A stretch of 64,000 nt of DNA from Triticum aestivum (taxonomy: Eukaryota > Streptophyta > Magnoliopsida > Poales > Poaceae): NCBI RefSeq assembly GCF_018294505.1, contig NC_057809.1:418241485-418305484 (forward strand), written 5' to 3'. The notes beneath the pieces were generated by a model, which did no database searches, was not told the DNA's origin, and saw only the letters and a list, made by a program, of their open reading frames with translations. Position numbers and translations under genes: made by a program. Shown here one piece after another: positions 46,491 through 57,615 of this stretch; position 1 is the first letter of the stretch, and every line of letters begins with the position of its first letter.

Positions 46491-46856
46491 ATATGTCTCC
46501 AGCGTATGTATAATTTTTTATTGTTCCATGCTATTATATTATCTGTTTTGGATGTTTAATGGGCTTTAATATGCTCTTTTATATTATTTTTGGGACTAAC
46601 CTATTAACTGGAGGCCCAGTGCCAATTTCTGTTTTTTTCTATTTCAGTGTTTCGCAAAAAAGGAATATCAAATGGAATCCAAACGGAATGAAACCTTTGC
46701 GATGATCTTTCTTGGACCGAAAGCAAACCAGGAGACTTGGAGTGGAAGTCTGGAACTCCGTGAGGCGGCCATAAGGCAGGAGGGTGCGCCCAGGGGGGTA
46801 GGCGCGCCCTCACCCTCGTGGGCCCCACGGAGCTCCTCCGACGTACTTCTTTCGCC

Positions 46857-46864
46857 TATATATA
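46857..46864 (+). promoter_or_regulatory. Predicted TATA box of C LTR 2
   Basis: TATATATA; the only TATA box surviving among the three C LTR pieces. Confidence 0.55.
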
Positions 46865-48003
46865 CTATTATACCCTAGACACATGAGGGGGAGCCACGAA
46901 ACTACTTTTCCACCACCACAACCTTCTGTACCCGTGAGATCCCATCTTGGGGCCTTTTCCGGCGATCCGCCGGATGGGCAATCAATCACGGAGGGCTTCT
47001 ACATCAACACCATAACCTCTCCATTGAAACATGAGTAGTTTACCAAAGACCTTCGGGTCCAAAGTTATTAGCTCGATGGCTTCTTCTCTCTCTTTGATCT
47101 TTAATACAAAGTTCTCCTCGATGTTCTTGGAGATCTATTCAATGTAATACTCTTTTGCGGTGGGTTTATGAAATTTATTATCTATGAATATTATTTGGTT
47201 CTTCTCTGAATTCTTATATGCATGATTTGATATCTTTGCAAGTCTCTTTGAATTATCAGTTTAATTTGGCCTACTAGATTGATCTTTCTTGCAATGGGAG
47301 AAGTGCTTAGCTTTGGGTTCAATCTTGCGGTGTCCTTTCCCAGTGACAGTAGGGGAAGCAAGGCACGTATTGTATTGTTGCCATCGAGGATAAAAAGATG
47401 GGGTTTATTTCATATTGCTTGAGTTTATCCCTCTACATCATGTCATCTTGCTTAATGCGTTCCTCCGTTTTTATGAACTTAATACTCTAGATGCATGCTC
47501 GATAGCGGTCGATGTGTGGAGTAATAGTAGTAGATGCAGAATCGTTTCGATCTACTTGACACGAACGTGATGCCTATATTCATGATCATTGCCTTAGATG
47601 ATGTAGGGTGGAACCCTATACGGCTGATCTTTCACGAAAGGAGCGGATCCCGCGAAGAACAAGAAGAACACGAGGGGGAAACGAGGGGAATCACGAGGGG
47701 AAACACGAGAGAATCACTCAAACCAACAAGAACAATCACACATGTGTTAGATCCTCAAAACAGAAAGAGATATACGATCCAAATCCAACAAGGGACGGTA
47801 CAAAGGGTAGCCGGTTCTTCTCCGTGAGGAGGTCTTGAATCCACAAGGGGATCTTCCCATGAGGGGTCTTGAATCCAAGGTGGATCTTTTGCATAGAGGG
47901 GCCGCGGTCTCTCTCGTGGAGTAGATCCGATATGGATGAGCGAAGCTCTATCTCACAAATGAGCTAACACAACACTAACCCTCAAATGGTGGAGGTGGAG
48001 GAG

Positions 48004-48012
48004 TATATATAG
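48004..48012 (-). promoter_or_regulatory. Predicted TATA box of D 3' LTR
   Basis: Minus strand CTATATATAC; the counterpart in the 5' LTR is 55171-55180. The array 48087-48358 lies 75 bases upstream in element orientation. Confidence 0.55.
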
Positions 48013-48086
48013 TCTAGGGATAAGAAGGGGTAAGTGAGGGCGAAGGGATACATGGGCTCGGCTCGATACACTGTGCACAGACAGGC

Positions 48087-48358
48087 GTCGGACGTCCGAC
48101 GGGTACCGGACGTCCGATGGCTCACGAGGGTCTGGTCGTCCGGTACTTGTCAGACGTCCGGCGTTTTGGCTCGGTTGACGTGGCGCCGGATTTTTGGAGA
48201 CGGTCGGACGTCCGGTCCCTGGAGTGTGTCGGACGTCCGGGACTTGTCGGACATCCGCTCATTTGGCTCGGGTGCTGGATCACTGGTCGTCCGGTCCGGG
48301 CCGGTCGTCCGGTGGGTCTTCAGGCATCGGACGTCCGGTCCCGGCCGGTCGTCCGGTG
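48087..48358. repeat. Array of CGGACGTCCG palindromes in D 3' LTR
   Basis: Five exact copies of GGACGTCC, at least two one-base variants (CAGACGTCCG, CGGACATCCG) and four half-type sites TCGTCCGG within 272 bases. The matching array in the 5' LTR is 55256-55528. Confidence 0.92.
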
Positions 48359-48627
48359 GCTGGAGCTTCTTTCGTAGCCCTTCTTCTTGTTCCTCGCGCT
48401 TGGTGTCCTCACCTTCTGGTCCATGGGCTTCCTCTTGGTTCCTAGACATGCATAGCACACAAGTTTGAGGTAGTAGCCATGCCTCACATGTGGAAAGTGA
48501 AAGTTCATAGAGGAGCGAGTTCACCCTGTGTCCAATGGTGTATATTCGAGGTCTCATCTTATGTATCCTTGGGGCTTGGGGAGTAGTCGGAGTGTACATG
48601 GGGATGAACGGGGGATGCTCTGCATCA

Positions 48628-48637
48628 TCTCCCCCCT
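48628..48637 (-). promoter_or_regulatory. D polypurine tract
   Basis: Minus strand AGGGGGGAGA immediately before the LTR start TGATGCAGAG. It fixes the minus orientation. Confidence 0.8.
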
Positions 48638-48701
48638 GGGGACGATCCGGCCTCGGATCGTGATCCTCATCACCATGGAAACGGTTGTCGTCGATGGACT
48701 T

Positions 48702-51700
48702 TTAGTTGGACGGAGTTGAAGGCATGGCGCAATCCAAGTACTCCAAGGTGTCTTTGATATGTGGTACATGCAAAATGAGCAAACACGAAGTACACTTGGA
48801 AATACAATGGTTAGCGCACACAAAGTGTCCATCAAGTAAACATGTGTTCGTGCGACAATATTGATCATGACAAGGTGCATGAGACTTATACAAAAGAGAT
48901 GGGATGGTATGCAAAGCATTCACGGGAGCAAAAGCATTCATTGCGCACACAAATGTGTTGTGAATATGATCAATGCAACCACGGTGCAAAATGATGTCAT
49001 AATAAGACGGTTTATCAATAGCATGAATATGGTAATGGATGCTCAATGTGATGTGATCATGCAATTGATGGTAGGCAATAAGATCATGATGTATGAATAT
49101 GTCATCAAGGTATATCACAACAAATTTGCTAAGGAAATGCACAAGCTCATATATCATGGATGACATGGGGATACAAGATGCAACAAGGCAATCATATATA
49201 ATGTGAGTCAATCCATGCATAAGATGCAAATTTGTCATGTGTATGATATGTCCATCGAGCATGACATGTGTGAGCACAATCAACAAATATGGAGGTGTTG
49301 GTGTACCAATGCTCGATGTCGTGGCATGAGTGGAGGTTCAAAGGTGCATCGAATAAGTCCAAGCGCTCTTCAACTTGAAGGTCCATAGAGCCAATCATCA
49401 ATGTCACTCCTCCGTTCACGAGATGTATCATGTAGACAACAAGAAGGAAACAACAATGAAAGAGTGACCCATCCAATATGCATATTTGAGGGTGGCTCAA
49501 AGGGAAGGAGTTCACCTTTAGGAGATTCTCGCAAATGTTGGTGTTGCACATCATGTATGCCTTCACATGACCAAATTTTCTCATGATGGTATCACCTTGT
49601 GAATCCTTCGAAATGAAAGAACATGACAAACACTCGGAAAAACAAATGAGGTTAGCGGAGATGCAAAACCTATCATTCATGTGGAAAAATACCCAAAAAG
49701 TGGATGGATCATGCTCATCATAAGAAAGGACCAGGGAGCATTTCATAGTATGGAGGCATATGATGCGAGAACAACCAAATACAATAGGCTCAATCAAGCA
49801 AGCATGCATCACAAGTAAAGTGTCCAAGTCTCCACGGTCAATAAGCATAGATGCAGCAATTGGAGGCAAGCGACAATGAACAAAATTTATCATGTGAGAG
49901 GCATGAACATATACGTCATCAACCCAAGAAAGCAAGTAAGAATGGAACATGGGTGATGCAACAAAGCAAACAATCATGTGAATCAAGGCAAGCAAGCTAG
50001 TAGTGCGAAGATTCAATGTACTAGAAGGAATCATGTCAAGGATGTCATGTGTGCAAATAGTGTGTACGAATAATTCACATGACATAGCACAAGCATGAAA
50101 GGAGGATGTGAGAAAAATAGGATCAATAGCATGAGGCACATGATAAACATGGCAACAGCAACAAGGATCTCCACCAAGCATGCAAATACACATAGGAGAA
50201 GCATAATGGTGAATCATGGGTAGATGCAAGCAAGGGTCACAATTGCATGGAAAAGGCATAGAAGTAAGCATAGCATGCAAAGTGAACACGGTAAAATGAG
50301 CATGAAGCGACAAGTGGTATATAGCCCATAGCCGTGTGAGAGCCAAGTGAGAGAGATGCGCGTAGTTGTGGCGCAAAGAGAGCGGTGGGAAGGATAGTTC
50401 ACGGGATCCCAAGTCATCTTTTCTCTCAAGAGCTCATTTCGTCAACTCTTGGGATTGAGAGGTTGACGAGTATACGTGAGTACCTACACAAAACAAAGAC
50501 AAAAGGAAAATTGTGTGTGCATGGTATATGTACACATCATTGATCATGATGCGCAAGTGCTTGTGTTGGTTAGCACAAAATAGCGAATGCTCAAATAAAT
50601 GTGATGCATGATATAGAAACATGTCATCCATCATGATAGGTTTGTTGTTATGTATTGCATAATGGAGACTCAAAGGATGCAATGCATCACTTGCAATATT
50701 TAGAGCATTGTGAGTAATGGTATGCATATGGTGCACACAAGGGATTCAATCATGCGATACACAATAATTTTCATGGCATGGCATATGAGATGAATTGTGC
50801 AAATTTTGCAAAGGAAGCATAGCAATATCATCACAAGAGAAACAAAAGCCAATGACCATCATCTCATCATCTATGCCATAAGTGCAAATGGGATTTATTG
50901 TAATGGGGCATGCATAGTCACTATGTTGAGATTAAAATGATGCAATATGTGAGATCTCACTCATAGCATATGACAAGTTCAATGGATTGTCAAACATGAT
51001 GTGACCAATAGAATTTTCACATGATATCCTATGGAGCATAACATCACAACTAGGCAATTCAACATGCTCATCATCATATTTATCATAAATAGGTAAGTCA
51101 TGACATGAAGAAGTCGCACTAGCATGAAGCATGCTAATAGGTGTGTCAACGCCATGCAAGATATCATTCGTAAAATAGTCCACTAGTGGGACAAGAGAAG
51201 CACCATCAACTATGTTACCTTTGGAGCATCGCTCATGTGTTGTAGGTGAGGTGTCGAAGACCAAGTCGTGGTCATCTTCATCTTGATGGAACCATGTGGG
51301 AGTGCATCTTATTCCACCATGGTCATCGTTGTCTCCATTGGAGGTATGGACTCGTCGAGGATAGGCATGTAGTCATGTAGGAGACCTAGCACCAAAGAAA
51401 ACACACTCGTAGTAGAGGTTAAGTTGTTAGAAAGCATAGTGGCCTCACGTGTCATGTCAACTACCTCACTCACTAAGTGTTGTGGCTCACTCACTCCCGG
51501 TATGATGCTCTCACGCATATGGTTGGTGGAGTCACTCAAATGGCTCTCAACCTCACATAGGATGTGTGGTATGCTCTCAAGTGTGGGGCTAGTGGTGGTC
51601 ACACTCATCCTCTCATAGGAAATGCACTCAATGTCACATATGGTGGAGTCACTCATATCACTCGTGGTGGGGTGGCTCTCCTCACATGGCAATTGGGACA

Positions 51701-52724
51701 TCTCGTCACATGTGGGTGTCGGAGAGATGTTGGTGCAAATGTCTCCATGCTCCATCATGTCGTGGTTGTAGCCATGGATGAAGGCCGAAGATGGCACATC
51801 ATCACTCTCCTCTAAGACCAAAGATAAGGTCTCATCTGCGGTCTCGTAGCTTGACTCAGAGTATGAGTCCAATATGGGCGCCGTCTTCATCTTGTTGAAG
51901 ATGTTCATACTCGTCGTTGTGGTCGAAGGGGATGGCCCTAGCTCAACCTTCTTGCTTGGGGGGCTTCCGAAGATGGAAGTGTCGCCCTCGCTCATAGGTG
52001 GTCGCCTTGTACTTGATGATGTCGATGTAGGAGAATTCACGGGAAGTAGGCGAAGATGTCGTACATCCAAACGCGAAGATGTCGTGATAGCACTTCGCGA
52101 AGATGCCAAAGTGGTTGGTGTAGCCATAGCTCCATCCCGGTGGTGCTTGTCTCGCGGTCTTCTCTTGTGATCTTGAGGCTTGGCCTTGGCGTGAAGTTGA
52201 GCTTGTTGGGACTTGTACGTTTGCGCTTGGCGAGCATCTTTAAGATGATGATGTCGTTGTCACACTTGAGCTCGTAGTAGATGTCGTTCGTCGTCATCAT
52301 GCACATCTTGCTTGGAGGTGACTTGCCCTTCATGACAATGTGGATCACGAACGTGATGGTGGTTGCCATGGAGATGTGGATGTGGACGACTTGCGCTTGT
52401 ATCACTTGGGCGCTCCGAAGATGATCGATGTGCTCGCCGACGCCTTGAAGATGACGAAGGGGAAGTAGACTTGATCAAGGCCTGAATCTCTTCCATCCCT
52501 GCATCTTGCTCCTCCTTTTGTGTGGAAAGCTTGCTGTCAATGTAGTCCCTTTTCCTTGCTTAGGTGTGACGAATGTCGATGGAGAGGTTCTCGATGTGCT
52601 CTCGCAATCTTGATTGTGCGCATTGCATTTGTTGTTGTAGATCGAAGATTGACGCTTTGGTGATGTAGTTGTTCACGCCGTCGTTGTTGTGGAAGACCGG
52701 AGATGAAATGCCTTGCCTATCCAT
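48702..52724 (-). pseudogene. D long reading frame: gag-like start, His/Cys/Met-rich body, RT vestige
   Basis: From an ATG at 52724 the first part is a likely gag coiled coil (FDLQQQMQCAQSRLREHIEN, DYIDSKLSTQKEEQD) with a Ser/Arg/His-rich tail. A Ser/Thr-rich acidic frame follows (52127-51309, 272 codons). The next parts (51264-50932, 50736-50434, 50412-49192) share one frame broken by stops and are unusually rich in His, Cys and Met (HMINFVHCRLPPIAASMLI). After a frame change, 49286-48702 contains FVVIYLDDIFI, the RT catalytic block, with little recognisable RT around it. No zinc knuckle, protease, RNase H or integrase motif is evident. It may be a strongly diverged or rearranged pol, or mostly non-pol sequence acquired by the family. 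Confidence 0.6.
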
Positions 52725-53684
52725 CACAAGACTCGAGCCAATATGAGTGGAAGAAAGAGAAGAACGAATACGAAATGTACCTTAACTGAAGTTGAAAGTG
52801 GATCAATGATCACTCCAATGTGGAACAAGGAAATAGCACAAAACTGGTACCAAATCTTGTCGGTTTCTCACACCTACACAAATAAGGCTTATGGTGGAGC
52901 TCGGTGAGGATAGTAGCACAAAAATTTGATGTAAAATGTTAGCAAGAGTCAATAATGTTGAAAAAGATTCACAAATTTGCAAGTGAAACAAGTAGAGCAA
53001 TAGCAATATGTGGCACACGGAAACACACACACGGATAGATAAATGGGGTTGGGCAACCAAGGATGAGCACAAAATGTGGAGTCCACGGAAAATGCTCTTG
53101 TTGCACAACTCTAGAGAGACTCTAGCACAATTTCTCAATAGGCGGATACGACACTTGTGCACAACCTATAGGAGACAAAAATGCAACGACTTCTATCCCA
53201 AGTATGCTATGTATATGATGTTCCGGCGGTATGATCCAAGATGATCGGATATGACAATGTGGTATGATGCTATGGCTATTGCTTACAAGCTCTTTGCTCT
53301 CCTTTTCTTTTGCTTAAAAGCTTTATTCTTTTCTTTTTTTTGGATACGGCCACAATGCGAAATGCACAAACCAAGGTAGCAATTGGGTATATACGGGAAA
53401 AATCTTGTGACACAAGGGATGATATGATACCAATATGATATGATATGGTATGTATGCAATGTATGGTGTAGATCACTAATGTGCACAAGTAACATTGCCA
53501 GCAATACTCAAATGGCTAGTCTCGATAGGCAAGTGACGCAAAATGGGCTAGGGGTTAACAATGCAATGGCAAGGGAATATACAATGGAGGGATACCACGA
53601 TACCAAGATGATATGGAGGTTACCGTCCGTGTCGATGATGAGTGGCGGTGATCTTGATGGAGATATCAAGATGATGGAGACTCG

Positions 53685-54050
53685 TCCTTAAGTAGCCAAA
53701 ACACCTTAGGAAACGAAAAAAACCGCGAACTCAAAATCTCAAATGTCAAATGGTGGTAGTAGGAATGTGGTGGTGGTTGCGAAAGCTCAATCAGATTGCG
53801 GAAATGCAATGATGGGTTATGCGAGTAGGCAATGTGGAAGTGGAGGTTAAAGTGGTGGACTATACACGGTGTCAGAGTTGGAAGCATGGTCCCTAAGTAG
53901 CCGAAACACCTTAGGAGACACAACTCACAACACAAACAAAATTGGGTTAAGTTGGGGTGGCGGAAGTGTATGGTGGGTAAACCTATGCGGTAGTGGTGGT
54001 GGTGGTTGATGAAGAAGCAACTGTCCCTAAGTAGCCTAGACACCTTAGGA
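53685..54050. repeat. Three hairpin repeats CCTAAG...CTTAGG
   Basis: Copies at 53685-53710 (one base changed), 53892-53914 and 54026-54049, spaced about 206 and 134 bases. The 6-bp stems enclose a similar 12-base centre each time. Confidence 0.75.
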
Positions 54051-54326
54051 GACTCAAATCACTCCTCAAGCAACCACTAATGCGATGGGGAACAAAATTG
54101 GTTAGGTTGCGGAAGTCGGTGGTGGTGTAGCGGATGATGTGGTGGAAGCCTTAGGCAAAGATGCCAAAATTCACAAAATTTGATGGAGTCAAATGGTAAT
54201 TGTAGTATTTTTCTGGGAAGGGGGATGTCAAGAGCTTTTCAATGAGCTAAAGAACGCTAAACTCGGACTCCGGATGAATTAGTTATGGACAAAACAACAA
54301 TCAGCCAAAATGGGAAACTACAGGTA

Positions 54327-54500
54327 TCGGACGTCCTAAGATGGTCGGATGTCTGGGGGCCGGACGTCCGGGCGGGCTTGGAAGTCCGTAAATTAGGCTC
54401 GGGTTAGGGGTTCCGGTCGTCCGGTAGAGGTCGGACGTTCGGTCGGTCCAGGGGCTCCGGACGTCGGTGAAAGGCTGGTCGTCCCGTGGGTCGGGGTCAA
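54327..54500. repeat. Second group of GGACGTCC-type sites in D leader
   Basis: Two copies of the core (TCGGACGTCC, CCGGACGTCCGG) and several degenerate or half sites (GGTCGTCCGG, TCGGACGTTCGG). This is the same motif as in the LTRs but inside the leader. Confidence 0.8.
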
Positions 54501-54780
54501 CGCGAGATGCGAGATCCGGGGTGCAATTTTGGGCGAAATTTGGGGATTTTGGGGTCAAAATTGATGAGATTTCGTGGGTGAAAGATGGGGAAACTTGGGG
54601 AGATGCTAGATCCACTTGAAACCAAGCAAATCCATGGATCAAATCCAACAAAACTTCGTCAAACCAACAAATCACAAAAAATTGGGGCTATTTTTGGTGG
54701 GGATATTCCAATTTGGGGAAGAACACAACAAAATTAGGCTAGAAAACTCAACGGGGAGGCTCCGAAATCGTGATCAACGT

Positions 54781-54794
54781 GGCTCTTGATAGCA
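54781..54794 (-). promoter_or_regulatory. D primer-binding site (initiator Met tRNA variant)
   Basis: Minus strand TGCTATCAAGAGCC resembles TGGTATCAGAGCC with one change and one extra A. It lies three bases inside the 5' LTR. Confidence 0.6.
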
Positions 54795-54797
54795 AGA

Positions 54798-55795
54798 TGA
54801 TTGTAGGGTGGAACCCTATACAACCGATCTTTCACAAAAGGAGCAGACCCCGCGAAGAACACGAGGGGAAACACGAGAGAATCACTCAAACCGACAAGAA
54901 CAATCACACATGTGCTAGATCCTCAAAACACAAAGAGATATACGATCCAAATCCAACAAGGGACAGTACAAAGGGTAGCCAGTTCTTCTCCGTGAGGAGG
55001 TCTTGAATCCACAAGGGGATCTTCCCATGAGGAGTCTTGAATCCAAGGTGGATCTTCTCCGTAGAGGGGCCGCGGTATCTCTCATGGAGTAGATCCGATA
55101 TGGATGAGTGAAGCTCTATCTCACAAATGAGCTAACACAATGCTAACCCTCAAATGGTGGAGGCGGAGGAGTATATATAGTCTAGGGCTAAGAAGGGGTA
55201 AGTGAGGGCGAAGGGATACATGGGCTCGGTCCGATACACTGTGCACATATAGGCATCGGACGTCCGATGGGTACCAGACGTCCGTTGGCTCATGAGGGTC
55301 CGGTCATTCGGTACTTGTCGGACGTCCGGCGTTTTGGCTCAGTTGACGTGGCGCCGGATTTCCGGTGTCGGTCGGACGTCCGGTCGCTAGAGTGTGTCAG
55401 ACATCCGGGACTTGTCGGATGTCCGCTCATTTGGTTCGGGTGTGGGATCGCCGGTCGTCCGGTCCGGGCCGGTCGTCCGGTGGGTCTTCAGGCGTCGGAC
55501 GTTCGGTCCCGGCCGGTCGTCAGGTGGCTCGAGCTTCTTCCATAGCCCTTCTTCTTGTTCCTCGCGCTTGGTGTCCTTGCCTTCTGGTCCATGGGCTTCC
55601 TCTTGGTTCCTGGACATGCATAGCACACAAGTTTGAGGTAGTAACCATGTCTCGCATGTGGAAAGTGAAAGTTCGGAGAGGAGCGAGTTCACCTTGTGTC
55701 CAATGGTGTATAGTCGAGGTCTCATCTTATGTATCCTTGGGGCTTGGGGAGTAGTCGGAGTGTACATGGGGATGATCGTGGGATGCTCCGCATCA
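54798..55795 (-). repeat. D 5' LTR (right copy, 998 bp)
   Basis: Plus strand starts TGATTGTAGGGTGG and ends GCTCCGCATCA. TATA box 55171-55180 (minus). Palindrome array 55256-55528 lies upstream of it in element orientation. Confidence 0.88.
55256..55528. repeat. Array of CGGACGTCCG palindromes in D 5' LTR
   Basis: Counterpart of 48087-48358 with several sites altered by point changes (for example CAGACGTCCG, CGGACGTTCG). The spacing is preserved. Confidence 0.9.
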
Positions 55796-56465
55796 TTGGA
55801 TGTCTTCATAACTATGCACTTTTCTATCAATTGCTCGGCAGTAATTTGTTCACCCACCGTAATACTTTCTATCATGCGAGAAGCCACTAGTGAAACCTAT
55901 GGCCCCCGGGTCTCTTTCTTATTACATTGCATCTCTTTTATTATCGCATATGTTTTTACTATTTTGCAATCTTTACTTTCCAATCTATACAACAAAATAA
56001 CAAAAATATTTATCTTACTATCTCTATCAGATCTCACTTTCGCAAGTGACCGTGAAGGGATTGGCAACCCCTTTATCGCATTGGTTGCGAGGTTCTTGAT
56101 TGTTTTTGCCGGTACCAGGTGACTTGTGCGTTGTCTACTACTGGATTGATACCTTGGTTCTCAAAAACCGAGGGAAAAATTTATGCTACTTTGCTGCATC
56201 ACCCTTTCCTATTCAAGGGAAAACCAACGCATGCGCAAGAGGTAGCACGAAGGATTTCTAGCGCAATTGTCGGGGAGATCTACGCCAAGTCAAGACATAC
56301 CAAGTACACATCATAAACTCTTCTCCCTCGCATTACATTATTTGCCATTCGCCTCTCGTTTTCCTCTCCCCCACTTCACCTTTGCCGTTTTATTCGGCCC
56401 TCTTCTGTCGTCTCTTTTCGCTTGCTTCTTGTGAGTTCGTGTGTTAGATCGTTTGTTTCGCCCTC

Positions 56466-57013
56466 ATGGCTAGCCCTCCTACTCTTCCTTTGTCTCCCTA
56501 TTTTGAAGTTTTTCACTTCAAACAAAGACAAGGAGAAAACTGAAAAGATGCTTGGTACAGGATGATGGAATCCTATCGTAATTGCACTATAGAGGGAGAT
56601 TTCAAGATTTTTTACTTTGTAATTTTTATGTTGGGCTAACCATATCCCATAGACAACTCTTGGATTTTGCCGCTAAAGGGAATTTTATTGAAATTGATCC
56701 CAATATTGTGTATGAGATTATAGAGGGAATAGTAGGAGTACTGTCCCCACAAAAGGGACCACATCATACTCAAAAAGGAACCCAAGTATTTGAGAAACTA
56801 TACAAAGTAACTAAAAGTTTGCAAAAATCTCTTGAACCACTTAAAAATGTTAGTGGGAACCTTCACCGCATGAATATGTTGATCACTCTTTGCAATAAGC
56901 GGTTGGATGCTCTAGATCTAAAAATCTCCGAGTATGAAGGGAAGCGTAAGGAACCTCCCGGATTGGAGAATACCCCCATTAAAAAGATAAAAACCAAAGA
57001 TGACAATACCTAG
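56466..57013 (+). pseudogene. C gag-like protein, copy 2 (damaged)
   Basis: Near-identical paralogue of 41595-42140. It starts MASPPTLPLSPYFEV, then a Leu codon in the gag core becomes TGA (GENxKDAW, near 56541), and one extra T in a T run near 56611 shifts the frame. From 56582 to 57013 the frame is open and matches copy 1 closely (FYVGLTISHRQLLDFAA), with a few substitutions in the helical tail. Confidence 0.85.
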
Positions 57014-57389
57014 ATCCATTCTTGCTTTTATGCCTAGCTAGGGGCGTTAAATGATAGCGCTTGTTGGGAGGCAACCCAATTTTATTTTTGTTCTTTACTT
57101 TTTGTTCCTGTTTAGTAATAAATAATTTATCTAGCCTCTATTATGATTGTGCTTTTTATGTTTTAATTAGTGTTTGTGCCAAGTAAAGCCTTTAGGATCT
57201 TCTTGGGTGATTGTTGTTTGATCTTGCTGATAAAAACAGAAAGTATGCGCTCAGAAAAATAATTTAAATTTTTTACCAGAGAGCGATAAAATACCAATTC
57301 CCACTGCAGTAAATCAATATACAAATTGTCCTTGTAGTCCTAATTTTTCAGTATTTCTAGAGTTACAGAAGTATTCAAAACCTACAGAT
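57014..57389 (+). other. C second internal region, non-coding, ending at a deletion junction
   Basis: Matches 42141-42515 of the first internal region. At about 57389-57395 it switches into LTR sequence at a short shared run (TTTCTA/ATCAG), which suggests a microhomology deletion. Confidence 0.75.
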
Positions 57390-57615
57390 TTCTATCAGAT
57401 CTCACTTTCGCAAGTGACTGTGAAGGGATTGACAACCCCTTTATTGCATTGGTTGCGAGGTTCTTGATTGTTTGTGCAGGTACCAGGTGACTTGTGTGTT
57501 GTCTCCTACTGGATTGATACCTTGGTTCTAAATAACCGAGGGAAATACATACACTACTTTGATGCATCACCCTTTCCTCTTCAAGGGAAAACCAACGCTT
57601 GCTCAAGAGGTAGCA
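57390..57615 (+). repeat. C LTR 3 (only the 3' end remains)
   Basis: Matches the last 225 bases or so of the C LTR (41158-41376) and ends GAGGTAGCA, followed at once by Copia A coding sequence. This marks the original right boundary of C. Confidence 0.88.

Larger units (their letters stand above)
47599..48627 (-). repeat. D 3' LTR (left copy, 1029 bp)
   Basis: Plus strand starts TGATGTAGGGTGG and ends GCTCTGCATCA. It contains the palindrome array 48087-48358. Minus-strand TATA box at 48004-48012. Confidence 0.88.
52725..54780 (-). other. D leader region with hairpin repeats
   Basis: Non-coding leader between primer-binding site and gag-like start. It contains three copies of an inverted repeat CCTAAG-N12-CTTAGG (about 53685, 53892 and 54026) embedded in diverged repeats, and a further group of CGGACGTCCG-type sites (54327-54500). 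Confidence 0.65.
47599..55795 (-). mobile_element. Element D: LTR retrotransposon with palindrome-rich LTRs, minus strand
   Basis: D sits inside C LTR 2, with TTAGA (47594-47598) and TTGGA (55796-55800) as a once-mutated target duplication. LTRs are 47599-48627 (3') and 54798-55795 (5'). The minus strand has a primer-binding site variant at 54794-54781, a polypurine tract at 48637-48628 and one long broken coding region (52724-48702). Total 8.2 kb. RT is represented by a single recognisable motif, so clade is uncertain; the helical gag start suggests Gypsy. Confidence 0.85.
46491..56247 (+). repeat. C LTR 2 (complete, split by D)
   Basis: The halves are 46491-47598 and 55801-56247, about 1555 bp when joined. 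It starts TGATATGTCTCC and ends GAGGTAGCA. TATA box TATATATA at 46857-46864, with a GC-rich hairpin (46781-46820) about 40 bases upstream. A primer-binding site variant (TAGCGCAATTGTCGGGGA, 56259-56276) follows. Confidence 0.87.
40671..57615 (+). mobile_element. Element C: tandem Athila-type array (LTR-internal-LTR-internal-LTR), plus strand
   Basis: Three LTR pieces share one family: 40671-41376 (5' truncated), 46491-47598 plus 55801-56247 (complete, split by D) and 57390-57615 (5' truncated). Each of the first two is followed by a primer-binding site and a gag frame. The last ends exactly at GAGGTAGCA, after which Copia A sequence resumes. The first internal region is about 5.1 kb including a solo LTR; the second is 1.14 kb and stops at a deletion junction. 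No protease, RT or integrase is visible in either, so the family is non-autonomous, resembling Sabrina/WHAM-type Triticeae elements. Confidence 0.87.

Noticed and set aside
48087..48358. CRISPR-like array
   Set aside because: The sites are short palindromes at irregular spacing without uniform spacers, inside a plant LTR, in a genome that lacks CRISPR systems.
48034..48468. Plus-strand frames in D LTRs (also 55267-55545) with Ser/Gly/Arg repeats
   Set aside because: They translate the palindromic array in whichever frame stays open. They are not shared in frame between the two LTRs and sit in a non-coding promoter region.
47599..48627. A MITE or other small DNA transposon
   Set aside because: The piece recurs at 54798-55795 with a primer site and a purine tract between, so it is an LTR.
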